A stretch of DNA of 33,121 nt, taken from Azolla pinnata (Eukaryota > Streptophyta > Polypodiopsida > Salviniales > Salviniaceae). Location of the stretch: contig JBBBWG010002515.1 in assembly GCA_037176905.1 (NCBI GenBank), positions 1 to 33,121 on the forward strand. Reading direction: 5' to 3'. The position numbers and the translations under genes were made by a program. The notes beneath the pieces were generated by a model that was given only the letters and a program-made list of their open reading frames with translations, made no database searches and was not told where the DNA came from. This document shows positions 1 through 11,560 of the stretch, piece after piece. Each line of letters starts with the position of its first letter. Position 1 is the first letter of the stretch.

Positions 1-577
1 GGAGCTGCGGCAGGGGCAGGCGGCGGCGGCGCGAGCCACGCCGCCACGGACGGCGCTATCAGCAGCAACAGCGACTCGTCCAAGGTGAGAACAAACGCTT
101 CCGCGCTTCTTCTTCTTCTTCTTAATCCTTCTCACGCCTCGCCCCCACGCATCATCGCGCTTGCATTGGCGATGTAACCAACGAACTCCGAAAACCGATC
201 CCATCACGCCATCTCGAGTTGTCCTCTTGTACACATATATATATATAATTTTTTAGAAAAGAGCAAGAAAACAGGAAGCGATTTGAGGGTTATCGCAGCT
301 CGCTTCAAAGAGACGAGAAGAGAAGCGAAGTGAAAGAGAAAGAACGATTAACTTTCAAACGCCTTCTCCGACCAAATTTGGCCCATGAGACAAAAGATGC
401 AAGTTACAGCAGTGAGATGTGTATCCAATCATCCAAAGTACAAAAACGAAAAATGAAAACGGAAAACCGGAGATAGAAGGATTTAATGATAGCGAGCTAA
501 ACTTAAGCCATATAATTGTTTTGTTTTTGTTTTTTTTTTTTTTGTTTGGTTGGCAGGAGTACAATGTCGTCGACTGA
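1..577 (+). CDS. 3' end of an unidentified GC-rich gene (partial, two exons)
   Basis: Bases 1-84 read as an open, GC3-rich frame giving a Gly/Ala-rich stretch that ends TDGAISSNSDSSK. They stop at a good splice donor (AAG, then gtgaga). Bases 85-556 would be the intron: it ends in a long T-rich tract and a strong acceptor (ggttggcag). The downstream exon at 557-577 continues in the same phase as EYNVVD and then TGA. The rest of the gene lies left of the window, so there is no domain to identify it. The other two frames of 1-84 are also open, so the frame choice rests on codon bias and the short in-phase ending. Function unknown. Confidence 0.35.
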
Positions 578-3500
578 TCGATTCTCGATGCAAGAGCAGA
601 AAACAGAATCTAGTGTACAAACAGCTTCTAGATAGTTACGTTAGGCTTAGTAGTAGTAGTAGACAGATCGATCGCACGCGAGATTCCCTCGACGTTCGGC
701 AAAATTTCTTCTAAGAGCAAAGACACCGGTGGCGCAATGGACACACCGATTCCAGGCCACGATTCGGGATCGGCTATAGACGCCGTCAAATTTAGTGTGT
801 TAGTCAACCTGTCTCCAGGTCTAGCTACATTATATATAGCTAGAGCTGCTGCTGCTGCTGCTTCTTCTTCTTCTTCAACTTCTTCTTGGGGGTAAGGAAT
901 TGGATTCCATCTTAGAGGGAAATTTAGCTTGAACCCCCCTATTGAAATAATGTCTTCATTAGAACCTCTTTTGGGTTCCTTTCTTCTTCTTCTTCTTCTT
1001 CTCCTTCTTCTTTCTTCTGAATCCTCCTCCTTTTCACTTGCACTTAGAGATCTAATCATCTGGGGTGTTTGTTGTTCAAATCTTCCCATACATGACAACC
1101 CCCCCCCCCCTCAAAAAAGCTCGCCCACACTGCATCTTTGTTCGTTCCATCATTCGCCATGACTTATCGAAGGTGTACCCGGATTCCCCCTTTGTAACTG
1201 CTAGTGCTTTGTAACAGTTGTTGTATCCATTTGCCAATCACAATTTAACTGCCCTCTTGTGAAATCGCTGCCGCAGACTCAAATCCACCTGCTGAACACC
1301 ATTACAATCCATGCTCATCACTGGTATAACCCTCTGTGTCACAAGCTAAATTGTAACCGTGGAGTTTGTGAACTTTTGGTTCCAGCTTCCTTGCGCGTAA
1401 GAAACAATTTATGCATGGATGCGCTTCATCGTTACGAATTCGGCGCCGACCTCACATTTTTACGACAAAATTGGGCATGCGTTCGAAGCAGCACTTTCAA
1501 ATATAAAATTCTCTCCCATTTTTGTCATGGAATTCGGTCTCTAAGATGCCCACTTTGCTAGGGGAATTCGGTAGTAATTAAGTTGGCCAAATCAGATTTT
1601 GAATGACTTTTAAAGTGATTAAACCAAAGGCAAGAGGAAGGATGATTAGCATCAATGAATTTTAATGCTATTCCAAGACTGTATGTTCGAGACAAGACCA
1701 AGGAGATTAGACGATCGACTAACGATGTACAACATTAACATAACTCTAATATTAGGAATCAATAATAACTCAAAACTACTGGAGATCGGATTGGCGAAGC
1801 CAATACAAAATAGATCGAATCCTTTGAAAGTTGTACACATTAAGGACCTAGGGGTTGGTTCTATCTAAGAGGGTCACTCCCTCTTACTTCACATCATCTC
1901 TTGATGACATCGAGACTCTTGCTATAGTGTGACAAGGCTCTCGTCACTGACCTCCAAAAGTCTTCTCCCAAGATCTACAACCATCCGTGAGTATGAGACA
2001 GCAAATTTGGACTTGTGGATTCATCTCTTGCCGTGAGCTAAAGGGTGATCGGGCGCAATTGCCACCTCTTTTCTAACTCTCTCTCCTCTCTTTTATTCTC
2101 TTATCTATGCTTACGATTAGATCTAGCCTCTGATAGATATGGTTCAAACACAAATCAACAATCTAGGCCTGTCAAGCACGGCCCATGGTCCGTCTTCACT
2201 GGGATTTGAAGTGAATTCGAATGTCAAATATTTCTTGAAATGGCTAAAGGTTCCTAAATTACATAGTCAATTGGGATATGGACTACCGACCATGTGGGGC
2301 GCTAGGAATTCACAAAGCTATTGTATATGGGGATTGTAAGAACGCCCAAGAAGTGAGGCTAACAATTCCGAGAATTCTCAACGATAGATCGATGAGAATA
2401 TGATATTTTCGTAGAGAACAATTCGATGGGTTGAAACCAGAGGGTCATCAATCAAATCGTCAGATGAGCTAAGTCACCAAGCTAAGCTTGATTCTTCACG
2501 CATCCCATCAAGCTGAATCATGTAGTTTAACCACTATCGATTAGTACAAAATTTGCAGCACTAGAAGCTTATGTGAAACAACTTAATATGACTTATGTGA
2601 TTTATCGATGCATTTTCTATCATGATTATCCTTGCACGTGCGTAATTGTTTTGTACTTTGAAAGCTTCGTGAACTCTGTAAAGACTTTCATGAGTGAGTG
2701 AATGAATAACCTTTTAGGTGGTTGAGATAATCTTCTTCAGAGAGGTAACCACCTCCCTCAAATATAACTCTTGAGAGTTTGATCAAGTACTTAGCTACCT
2801 TGCATCGACTCGGTGAAGACAACAACATCCCAACTTCAAATAATTTGTCTTGTTTCCAAATCCTGTAGTCGATCCTTAGCCATACCAAACAAGTCAATCG
2901 AGTAAATTTTCATTTCATTGATCACACTTTGTTTCACCCTTTTCTCGCGAATCGGTTTCTCCGTTGAATGTTTCATTAGAGATGCCTTGAAATACACATC
3001 AAGAGCCTTTTAACAAAGACTTTTTTACACGCCAACCAAGTCTCCAAAGATTGTGTTGTATTTACTAACAAAATTAGTATGTAAATTGAACCGATTTCAG
3101 GTGGAATCACTCGAAAATTCTTTGGGTGTAGTCAACTTTATACAAGCAGATAACTGTTGTGAATGTCGATGCCATGTTCACCTTCAGAATGCATCATATT
3201 AGACAATGGAAATCTATCACTATAGTTCGACCAGCTAGCCAATGTGTCAGTTAAAAGGAATTGTGGTGGATATCTCCTTCTACATACATACTTTTCGAGT
3301 AAATGCAATGATCTTCATCACTCTGAGAAAATCTAAACATTTTGATTTAGTTATAAAATTTTCTACATATAATGTAAAGAGCCTATTTGAGGGCCCAAGT
3401 TTCCTATACAACTCATTTCTAACTGTACTGCCAGTTGCCAATTATGCATGCTATAACTTCTATACAGTTTAAAGGCTTGATAAAATATGCAAAGAATAAT

Positions 3501-5733
3501 CAAAGCGAGTACCTTTCAGGTGGGTTATAGAGACCGTTTGATCTAGCACCTGATAGCCAATTTGATTGTCTCAATTGAGATACATGTTCGGGTGTTACAG
3601 AGAACTATAAGGAAAATCTGCTTAAGGTCAACCAACATATACTCGACCATTTTGAAGAAGTTATTGCATAAAGCCTAATCAATCCCATCTGCCAATTCAC
3701 ACTTAGTTAGCTAACCTAACCATCTGAGTTTGTCAGATTATAGTCATGCTGGATCCAATCAGCTGCTTCTATGCGTTGTCGGACAAGCCAAGTGAAAAGC
3801 TTTGCCAATCATGCATCTGACTACGTTTAGCATCTGCCATTCAAGAAAAGGATTAACCCAGCGTCGGATTCTCCAAAGGCTTAATCGAGGAAGCGGAAAA
3901 CATTTGGGGGTTTAGATTCTCGGTGCAAGTAAAAGCTTCCATGAATTGGATTTGACGAGCGGCGTTCGAGCGCAAGGGGATGCAATCGGGCACCGTGTGC
4001 CATGCACGCAAGTCTCACCCCATATTGCTCTAATTAATGGAATGCCCCTCGTTGTGTGTTTACCTGCATTGGGATTCAATCGCAAAGTCGGTCCTCAAAG
4101 GGTGCCATATATTAGCATGTGTGCATACTGACTGCATAAAGAACATTGAAGGCCTGCCTAAACAAAGGAATGGGGGGGGGGGGGGGGAAAGAAAAGAAAA
4201 GGCATGACTTCAAGAAGCAAACTAGAAAAGAGTTCATAAAACCCTATTGAATGGCCTTTACCAGGAAACTCAAAAGACTGGGTCACATGGTCCAGAGAAA
4301 AGCAAAGAAGAAGAAGAAGAGGAGGAAGAATCGGGACTCGTAACGAGGAAGGAGGAGGAGGAGGAACATATTTTCATGGTTCGACTTTATGTTGTTGCTG
4401 CGTCGATTGGGAAGCCGTTTTCCAAGCAATTTAATCGCATTGTTGAAAATCACCGTGTCGGAGAAGGCCATGGCTTACTATTTAATCAAGCATTGAGTGT
4501 GCATTGTGAAGCTTTTCCTTCTCTGTCGTATAGCCCATGTCGCGATATGTGCATATATATATATATATCAATTGAAGGAGATGGAACACCCTTCAATGGA
4601 AGCATCTGCCAAGTCCAACCCACATGCTCCCTGTTTTTGTGTCACCCAGATATCGGCAAGGATCATCACCATACATGGAGCATTGATCTTTGCCAAGCAT
4701 ATAGCGTTTCTAGGACGCTCCACCCTTTCCATCGGTCGATTCCATTGCAAATGCCAATGTTAAAATCACATCCATCTCTTCATTGTTAGCTGCATCTTCT
4801 CCCATTGCTATGCTTCTTATTGGGTCAACTGCCAAGTGACAATTTTATGTACGTGGTTTGCTATGCATTCCTATGCAGCAATTGGCGGAGATTTATATCG
4901 GAAGCATTTCTGACAATTCATTTTTCTGTATCTATGAAAGTTTGATGCACATGGAAGTTAGCTCGTCTGTTTTCCAAAGTTCCAAGTTCCCAACAGTCCT
5001 TCCAAAGCCCTACATCACAGAAGATATGAGAAGCGTGCTTAGTGGCTGAGCTTAGGAAAATGTCAGAAGCAGATTATAGTACAAAAACTCAATCACAGAA
5101 CAGTCTAGGAAGTTTAGAGTTGAGGGTTTAAGCGTACACCCGTGAAAATCAACAATCCGAGAAGAAAAGATAGGCATTACAAATAGGTACATTACCAATT
5201 GGAGTTCATCCATAGCACCAATAACATCTAAAACATATAAAGGGGCAACACACAAACACATGTATAACTAGCCACAATTTCAATGAGCTCTCAATACCTC
5301 TGGTCCCAGTGTCATATTTACCAAAAGTATTTTCTCCTTGACATGTATGCATTGTGTATTTGCATATATAGTCGAAGGAGACAAGGCCAAAGCCTGGGCA
5401 ACTTCGCTTGCACTGGTAAGGCATTTACTGGGGGATATGGAGGCAAGGAAATGATGCTGTTAGTGTGTCAATGCTCCGTCGATAGGAAAAAAATAATCAC
5501 TAGCCCTTGCAAATAATCGGGATGGAGCTATGCAAAGGAGCTAGCAACCTCTTGTAAGAGAATGATTGCATATCTTCGGTGATCTGTTAGGATATTAGGC
5601 TTTGATCAACCTGGGAGATGGTGTAGAGCTTGGGGGGTGGCTAGCTTTCCTCCCAGCTTAAGTTTCAATCAAGGTCTTTGTTTGTAGAGAGCACAGCGAA
5701 AGATAAAGAGATGAAATCCTTGGTAATCCGAGT
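578..5733. other. 5.1-kb stretch with no recognisable gene
   Basis: The left part is probably the 3' UTR of the partial gene. The rest holds AT-rich unique-looking DNA and several simple repeats: GCT/CTT trinucleotides at about 845-888, CTT/TTC at about 978-1018, a C run near 1099-1111, a 16-G run at 4172-4187, GAA/GAG at about 4303-4368 and a short AT run near 4552-4568. A 156-codon minus ORF (1098-628) and a 180-codon plus ORF (4247-4789) are open, but their length comes partly from these repeats and neither resembles a family I know. No LTR, terminal inverted repeat, reverse transcriptase or transposase motif was seen. Confidence 0.6.
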
Positions 5734-8629
5734 TCATGAATAAGATCTGATCAAGCCAAGAGTGTACAGGACTTGAGAAGGGCTTCCAAACAGGCTCCCC
5801 AGCGAGAATAATTTGGATATTCTCGCTTGCTCCGTCGATGCTAGCGGCGAAGGGAAGAGATGAATTTCACTTACTCGGAGCACTGCTTGGCCTATCTCTC
5901 TTCTCACGGCTTCAAGAACCCTCGGGACAGCCACCATCCCCGATGCATCAGTGACATAGAAGACGTTTGAAGCCTTATTGCTTCTCGTAGACACTCCCGC
6001 CCTTGCCACCGAGAGACCATGCTCTCGGAATATTCGAGTCACGTCAGACAACAGACCCACTCTGTCACTCGTGCACAATTCAAGCCTGATTCCCTGCACA
6101 GAAAGCTATCTTTCATCAGCATTTCAACTATAATCATCAGGCAAACAAAAGCAAATTTAGCAACAGATTTGATCTGTTGCAATATTAAGGCCAACAAAAG
6201 CATAATAAACCAGAACCTATGGTTGGAGAAATTCAGTCATTACTATTATACATTGATGACCAAATAAGTCAAAGGTATGGGCTGGAATCACGGAAGGGAA
6301 ATATTGCCGACGGAGATTTGTGAGGGTTTCCTAGAGAAGTGGAATCTCTTTATAACTTTACATTTGGTACGCATTTGTGTATTTTCCATATGTCAATCAG
6401 TGTGCATTGTACATATACCTCGTGAACTCGCCGTTTGATGGCTGCCCGGAGACACTGAATGACTCTCGTCCTTTCAGCCTGTGAGTTGAGTGTGCAGCCA
6501 TCGATGTGCCGTATGTAGTATTCCTGTAAATATAGCATTCTCCGTGTTAACCATGGGCATTGAACTTATGAGTCAGGTGCACATGCAAGCAGCAGCCAGT
6601 GAAAGAAAGCAGCACATACAAAAATCAAGGCGCAAAACACCTACTTGATTCGCTTTTTGTCCATCAGTGTCGATAGTGGCGTGAAACACAACATACTGCA
6701 TATCAGTCAATGTGCACAGCGTATCGAACACAAGCTTAGGCCTATTCCTACACTCAATGTGTACCACAGAATAGCTTTTCTCATCACAATCTTCAACAGA
6801 GATCTTCCCGTTCAGATCCCAGCTACCACACTTCCCTTCAGCATCATCCTCATCAGCACCAACCCTGCCATCCCCGTCATCGTTCCTTTCATAATCTCTG
6901 TCAGCAAACATCATCTGATGAAGCCTCCTCTCGGTGTGAGTCATCGCACCACAGGCGAAATCCGTTTTCGCACCTTTGGAGTTTTTATCGCCTTTGAGAA
7001 CATTAGAGAGAGATTCTTTGATTCTGTACAGCTTCTCTCTGTCCTTGATAGGCCCCTTAGCTGCCTCTTCATCATCGGTGACGTACAGAAGGCAAGCTAC
7101 TCTCATGTTGTGAGTCCATAGCTCTGCCGCAACAATATTGCATCTCATTTGTGCCAGCAAAGCGGAAATCTCGGAGATAAGACCTGGCCTGTCCCTCCCT
7201 GTCAATTCTATTGTTGTGTGGGGAGCTGACGATAACTCATCTGATTCGCCGAAGTCCGATTGTGATAGCTCTACTGGATGAAATTTAATCCCGTCTCTTT
7301 GAGATGGATTAAGCGCATGGCTCGCAGTTATAGACTGCAGTGGAAAGAACAAAACAAGTCAATTTATGGCAAAAGATAGCTAGCATATAATTATATAAGA
7401 GTTTGCTAAATAGAGGGCATAAGTCTGTATAGATTAGTCAAGAATATGCTTCAGGCAGATCCAGTTTGTACAGAGCGTTGCTCAGACCATTAAATTAGAG
7501 AAGTTACGGTCATGAGGAGATACATTGAAAGGGAAAGCTTTGTAAAGGCCATAAAAAGAATGTTCAGGATGCTGTATTAATATAAGGGATTGGTGATGCA
7601 AAGGGATTAGCTCCCTGAAACAGCATACGTAGTTCCTCAGTGTAAGGTTTGAAAAGATTGACTTTTAAGGGAAGAAAGCACAATTGAACATTGTGAAGAT
7701 CGATCGCAATGAGATGAAAGGTTGTGAGAAAAATGTAGCTTTCAAGAAGGCTCGGTTTACAGCTGTGAAGAAGGAGAAGGTTGGTACAGAACGAAAAGTG
7801 AATGTTGGCAAGAACGGCCGGAGTTTAATAACCTTCTCAATTAAGCTCACGGTTTCTTGATCGGTGACTTTTCCCCCGTTAGCATCTGTTACATGGAAGA
7901 CTGCATCCAAAACGTGAGGAATGTTAGTTCCTTGAGAGAAAGAAGATAGGCTTCGAGCACGGTAAGAGCGAGAAAGCAAAACGTAAACATCACAAGAATA
8001 GCTTCACGATAAACAATGTTGGAGATCAAACAGGAGAATGCGTTTACCATCCATGAACCATCCTCCGTCTGATGAAATGAAAGCCTTGACAATTCTAAGG
8101 TCCAGATCCGTCAAGATCTGAACTATTTCCAGCAGAATTCCATGACGATTGGAGCTATCGACCTACAGAAGCAGGGAGGGGTGAAGGTAAAGAACCTATA
8201 AGAAGCTGAAGCAAAGATGACCAGCTGTGTAACAACGGAAATCCATCGATACGAATCGAGTGCAGCAAGAAACGATCACGCAGAAGAAATAGCACCTTCA
8301 GGAGCGTGGCCGTTTCGCTGGAGGTATTATCCACCACGATTCTACGGAAGGAGACATACATGCAGGTCGGTTAGGAACTTGGAAGGTTGCTCTCAAAAAT
8401 CAAACAGATTTCGGGAGCCGGCAGTGCAGGAAGACCAAGCAGTGGCGGCGCTCGATCGATCAGACCAAAAAAACTAAAAACAAAAAAAGGAAAACGAAGG
8501 CGGAAGGAAAAGAAGGAGAAGGAGAAGCGGAGAAGCAGCGAAGCGCGAAGGGGCATGGTAGTACCTAGGAGGATTCATGCGCCACACGAACTTCTGATAC
8601 TCATCGAGGCCTGCGGGAGAAGACTCCAT
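5734..8629 (-). CDS. ACR: ACT domain-containing protein, ACR family (four ACT domains), complete
   Basis: Minus-strand exons: 8629-8565, 8341-8296, 8162-8048, 7900-7833, 7334-6645, 6523-6419 and 6093-5734 (stop TGA). They total 1449 nt, or 482 aa, with all introns GT-AG. The ATG at 8629 has a strong context (A at -3, G at +4) and opens the plant ACR N-terminus ([15 protein letters not shown]). ACT1 spans about residues 23-98. ACT2 is about 137-190 (DRPGL at 146-150), ACT3 about 285-350 (RNRPKLVFD near 294) and ACT4 about 364-440 ([13 protein letters not shown] near 373). The tail ends GLIRSYS, as in the ACR3/4/5 group. ACT domains usually bind amino acids. Plant ACR proteins are thought to be amino-acid sensors or regulators with no catalytic domain. 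The acidic linker at about 249-265 (rich in D, G, E) is variable sequence. The exact paralogue is not certain. Confidence 0.93.
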
Positions 8630-9130
8630 AGTTAGCGGGATGGCGCAGGAGGGAGAGAAGATAGGGGCGAGATATGGAAGCAGCAACGCCAAGGCGTTCG
8701 TCGATTGAAGCTTCGGTTGCGGCGAAGGATCGAGCAGACAGGCAAACAGACGCGGAGATCTATCAACGCAGCGATGGAGGATCGAGGGATGATGGCACAG
8801 TTCAAAAAAAACGTGCAGGAAAAGCCTTCGAGAAGAAGATGAAGAAGAAGAAGAAGAAAGAGAGCTGTCGAGAAGAGAGAGAAAAAGAGAGAGAGATGGA
8901 TTTAAATTAATTACGAGGAAAATATATGAAAAACAAAAGGAATTTTAGAGATATTTATTTATTCATTCATTCATTCATTCATTTTTATTTATTTATTTAT
9001 TTATTTATATTCATTTATATTTATGTTTATTTATTTATTTATATTATACAGGCCGTGGGAAAATTTCGGGGCAGATTTAAATAAATGAAGAAGGGCGGAA
9101 AAACACCGCCGCATTTACTGCCTCGAAATT
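8630..9130 (-). promoter_or_regulatory. ACR 5' leader and proximal promoter
   Basis: This lies directly upstream of the ACR start on the minus strand. It is pyrimidine-rich on that strand (GAA/AGA repeats on the + strand near 8828-8860), as is common in plant leaders, and runs into the TTTA/TTCA repeat. I found no convincing TATA box at a usual distance, so the transcription start is not placed. No other gene is visible here. Confidence 0.35.
8952..9046. repeat. (TTTA)n / (TTCA)n compound microsatellite
   Basis: About 95 bp of tetranucleotide repeat: a TTTA start, a run of six TTCA-type units, then more TTTA with occasional TATATT interruptions. It lies about 320 bp upstream of the ACR start codon. 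Confidence 0.9.
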
Positions 9131-9220
9131 GATACTAATTTAATTCCTTCCTCTCCTTTTTTTGGCCCGGGAAAAAAGGAACAGAATAAAAATATAAAGG
9201 CCGGGAAAATAAAAGAGGCG

Positions 9221-9260
9221 GCTCCACGTCAGCGTCCCACGTGGCGTCCACGTCCGCCGC
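9221..9260. promoter_or_regulatory. G-box / ACGT-core cluster in a GC-rich island
   Basis: Three ACGT cores fall within 30 bp, at 9226, 9239 and 9250. The middle one is a perfect palindromic G-box, CCACGTGG (9237-9244). The cluster lies at the start of a GC-rich island (about 9215-9450), roughly 600 bp upstream of the ACR start. G-boxes are bound by plant bZIP and bHLH factors and are common in light- and ABA-responsive promoters. Assignment to ACR is inference from position. Confidence 0.45.
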
Positions 9261-9446
9261 GCTGTCGTCGCGATCCCGACACCGGCGTCTCCTTTCCCGC
9301 GCTTTTCTTTCTTTTCCCGACACCGGCGTTTGGACGGGGCATCGCCGGTCATCCGCGGCGGGGACGGTCGCTGTCGGCGACCGACAGCTGGCAGGCGCTG
9401 GCCGCCCGCCGGTCAGCGTCCGGACGCCTGCACGCGCCCGCGCGCG

Positions 9447-9562
9447 CTTTTCCTTTCCTTTTCTTTTCTTTTCTTTATTTTCTTTTCTTTTCTTTTCGTT
9501 TCTTTTCTTTCTTTTCTTCTTTTCTTTTCTTTTCTTTATTTTGTTTTCTTTTCTTTTCTTTG
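9447..9562. repeat. Pyrimidine tract, (TTTTC)n-like
   Basis: About 115 bp made almost only of T and C on the + strand, mostly TTTTC units with occasional G or A. The long Lys/Arg or Phe/Ser ORFs that cross it on both strands are artefacts of the repeat. Confidence 0.85.
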
Positions 9563-10147
9563 TTTTGTGTTCTCGCCTTACGGAATGCGCGCGTAATAAA
9601 TGATAATCATTCCTGAAAAAAAACAAAAAACAAAAAAAACACTCCTCTTCTCCGTCCCGCGGCCCGCCTCTTTCTTACTCTTTTTTTTTGTGTTCCCTTT
9701 TTGTTTTTAATTTCCGCCCCCTTCCCGCTTTGTTTTTTACAACTGCTATTAACGATTATGATTTTGATTATGATGTCGTTGTGTACCCAAATAAACGAGT
9801 AAAGAAAGGAAATAAACATTCTCTCTTGTCCGTCCGTCCGTCTATCTTGTCTGTCTGTGACCTGTCTGTGCATTTTTTGTGTTTCCTAGGACCCAACCAA
9901 CTTTGGCAGAGTTCCTTCTAACTATGGCTGATGCCCCGGCCAATGGGAATGGATGGATGGATGGATGGATGCACGTAGGTTATGCATATATGTGATGGCA
10001 TGCAGTTAGTATGTAACTTTCAAGAAATTGATACAAGGAAAAGACCACATCGATTAGGATTGAATAGAATAATATATGGGCAGAACAAGGAGGGGGGGGG
10101 GGGATTTATTGAAGGGGCGGCTATTTAGGAGACAGGTGGTGACCAGC

Positions 10148-10192
10148 TGACGTGGCACACGTGGGGCCCGCCGGCCGCCACGTGGCGCCGGC
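10148..10192. promoter_or_regulatory. Second G-box cluster next to the assembly gap
   Basis: ACGT cores at 10150, 10159 and 10180 include TGACGTGG (10148-10155), ACACGTGG and a palindromic CCACGTGG (10178-10185), with a GGGGCCCG element between. The surroundings are GC-rich on a T-rich background. No gene start is visible nearby on either strand, so the target is unknown; the gap 80 bp to the right may hide it. Confidence 0.4.
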
Positions 10193-10270
10193 CCTTGTTC
10201 TTCTGCTTCTCATTATTCTCTAGGAAAAATCGAAAATGACGAGAATTTATTTGCTCGCCGTAAACTAGAT

Positions 10271-10370
10271 NNNNNNNNNNNNNNNNNNNNNNNNNNNNNN
10301 NNNNNNNNNNNNNNNNNNNNNNNNNNNNNNNNNNNNNNNNNNNNNNNNNNNNNNNNNNNNNNNNNNNNNN
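10271..10370. other. Assembly gap (100 N)
   Basis: Exactly 100 N, the conventional size for a gap of unknown length. The right edge enters a hexanucleotide repeat directly, which probably explains the break. Confidence 0.98.
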
Positions 10371-10711
10371 TTTTCTTTTTCTTTTTCTTTTTCTTTTTCT
10401 TTTTCTTTTTCTTTTTCTTTTTCTTTTTCTTTTTCTTTTTCTTTTTCTTTTTCATTTTCATTTCCATTTTCTTTTTCTTTTTCATTTCCATTTTCATTTT
10501 CATTTTCATTTTCATTTTCATTTTCATTTTCATTTTCATTTTCTTTTTCTTTTCCATTTTCATTTTCTTTTTCTTTTTCATTTTCTTTTTCATTTTCTTT
10601 TTCTTTTTGATTTTCTTTTTCATTTTCTTTTTCTTTTTCATTTTCTTTTTCATTTTCTTTTTCATTTTCTTTTTCATTTTCATTTTCTTTTTTTTCTTTT
10701 CCTTTTTCTTT
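10371..10711. repeat. (TTTTTC)n / (TTTTCA)n hexanucleotide satellite
   Basis: About 340 bp of six-base units. It is pure TTTTTC for the first 80 bp after the gap, then a mosaic of TTTTTC, TTTTCA and a few TTTCCA units. Read on the minus strand it gives a spurious Lys/Met protein. The true length cannot be known because the gap borders it. Confidence 0.95.
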
Positions 10712-10790
10712 TTGACCTTTACGCTTTTCCCGGGAAATTTCACCCGCCTGCTAAACTTTCATTTTTGAACGCCTCCAAAAACTCAAAGCT

Positions 10791-10857
10791 ACCAAATTAA
10801 ACCCTAAACCCTGAATTACCAAATTAAACCCTAAACCCTGAATTACCAAATTAACCC
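10791..10857. repeat. 27-bp tandem repeat containing telomere-like AAACCCTAAACCCT
   Basis: Two full copies (10791-10817 and 10818-10844) and a partial third start with ACCAAATTAA and contain two CCCTAAA units each. The sequence combines a short plant telomere motif with a non-telomeric spacer. Confidence 0.9.
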
Positions 10858-11560
10858 CTAGTTTTATCCCACGCTTGATAACATTCCACTCATTGTTACG
10901 ACTAACTCACTTCCTAATCACTTCGATTCTATCTTTCTCTTACTGATCGCTTCCATCTCATCTCTTCTCACGTTTCATTTGATTCGTAATCTTCCTCTTA
11001 ATATTTTTACTAGTTTCCTATTTCATGCTGGCGTTTACCAATCGATTCCCTTATTGTATTCCCTCTTCTAAACAAAACTTGGTCACAAAACAGCAAAACT
11101 CATAACTTAAACACTGATTACAACTTGATTATTATCCACCACACACAAACACACATTAGAGGTCACAAATTTGAGGAAAAGTGCATTTTGATGGATTCAT
11201 GCTATATTGAGTTTATTTACAAGAGGCGCCTCACCCTTCCAGACGTAGATGCATATTTTGCATGCAACAACGGTTGCTTTAAGCTCATTTCTCAAGTACT
11301 CTCTGAGGAGGCCTGCTTATATGTCTGTATGGAGCAAAAGTCTCGGCCTTGAGGAAAGACCAAAAAGAAGATACGACGGTTAGAGGGTGGGCAGAAGCAT
11401 CAAAGGCTCTCTCTCTCTGTATCTCTGCATGTTAGAGGAATGCTGATTATGACCTTGATCATTTTTCTGATTGAATCGATCATCGGCCAAAAAACATACT
11501 GGAATGCCTTGCATCACGAATATTCAGATATGCCTTTGCATCCTTCAAGGAAGAGGAGCA

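Larger units (their letters stand above)
9261..11560. other. ACR-GAP intergenic region: GC islands, repeats, gap, no gene seen
   Basis: Beyond the separately listed repeats, this holds a GC-rich island to about 9450, GTCC/GTCT repeats near 9828-9870, an ATGG repeat at 9948-9971, a 12-G run at 10092-10103, a second G-box island (10148-10192), the assembly gap and AT-rich sequence from 10860. The open frames here follow the repeats or are short and unfamiliar. The part near 11400-11560 is probably the 3' UTR of the minus-strand GAP gene. Confidence 0.5.

Noticed and set aside
4570-4600. Small inverted repeat (TTGAAGG ... CCTTCAA), considered as a microRNA hairpin
   Set aside because: The arms are only 7 bp and the surroundings match no plant microRNA I could recall.
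4247-4789. 180-codon plus ORF
   Set aside because: It starts with a Glu-rich repeat and is followed by Cys/His/Pro-rich sequence of no recognisable family, with three overlapping open frames.
6645-7121. 158-codon plus ORF over the ACR gene
   Set aside because: It is the antisense shadow of ACR exon 5, which is clearly coding on the minus strand.
9135-9626. 163-aa minus and 120-aa plus ORFs in the GC island and pyrimidine tract
   Set aside because: Half of each is simple repeat, the rest has no recognisable domain, and both strands are open, as expected for GC-rich DNA.
10213-10743. 176-aa Lys/Met-rich minus ORF across the gap
   Set aside because: It is a translation of the hexamer satellite and N run, not a gene.
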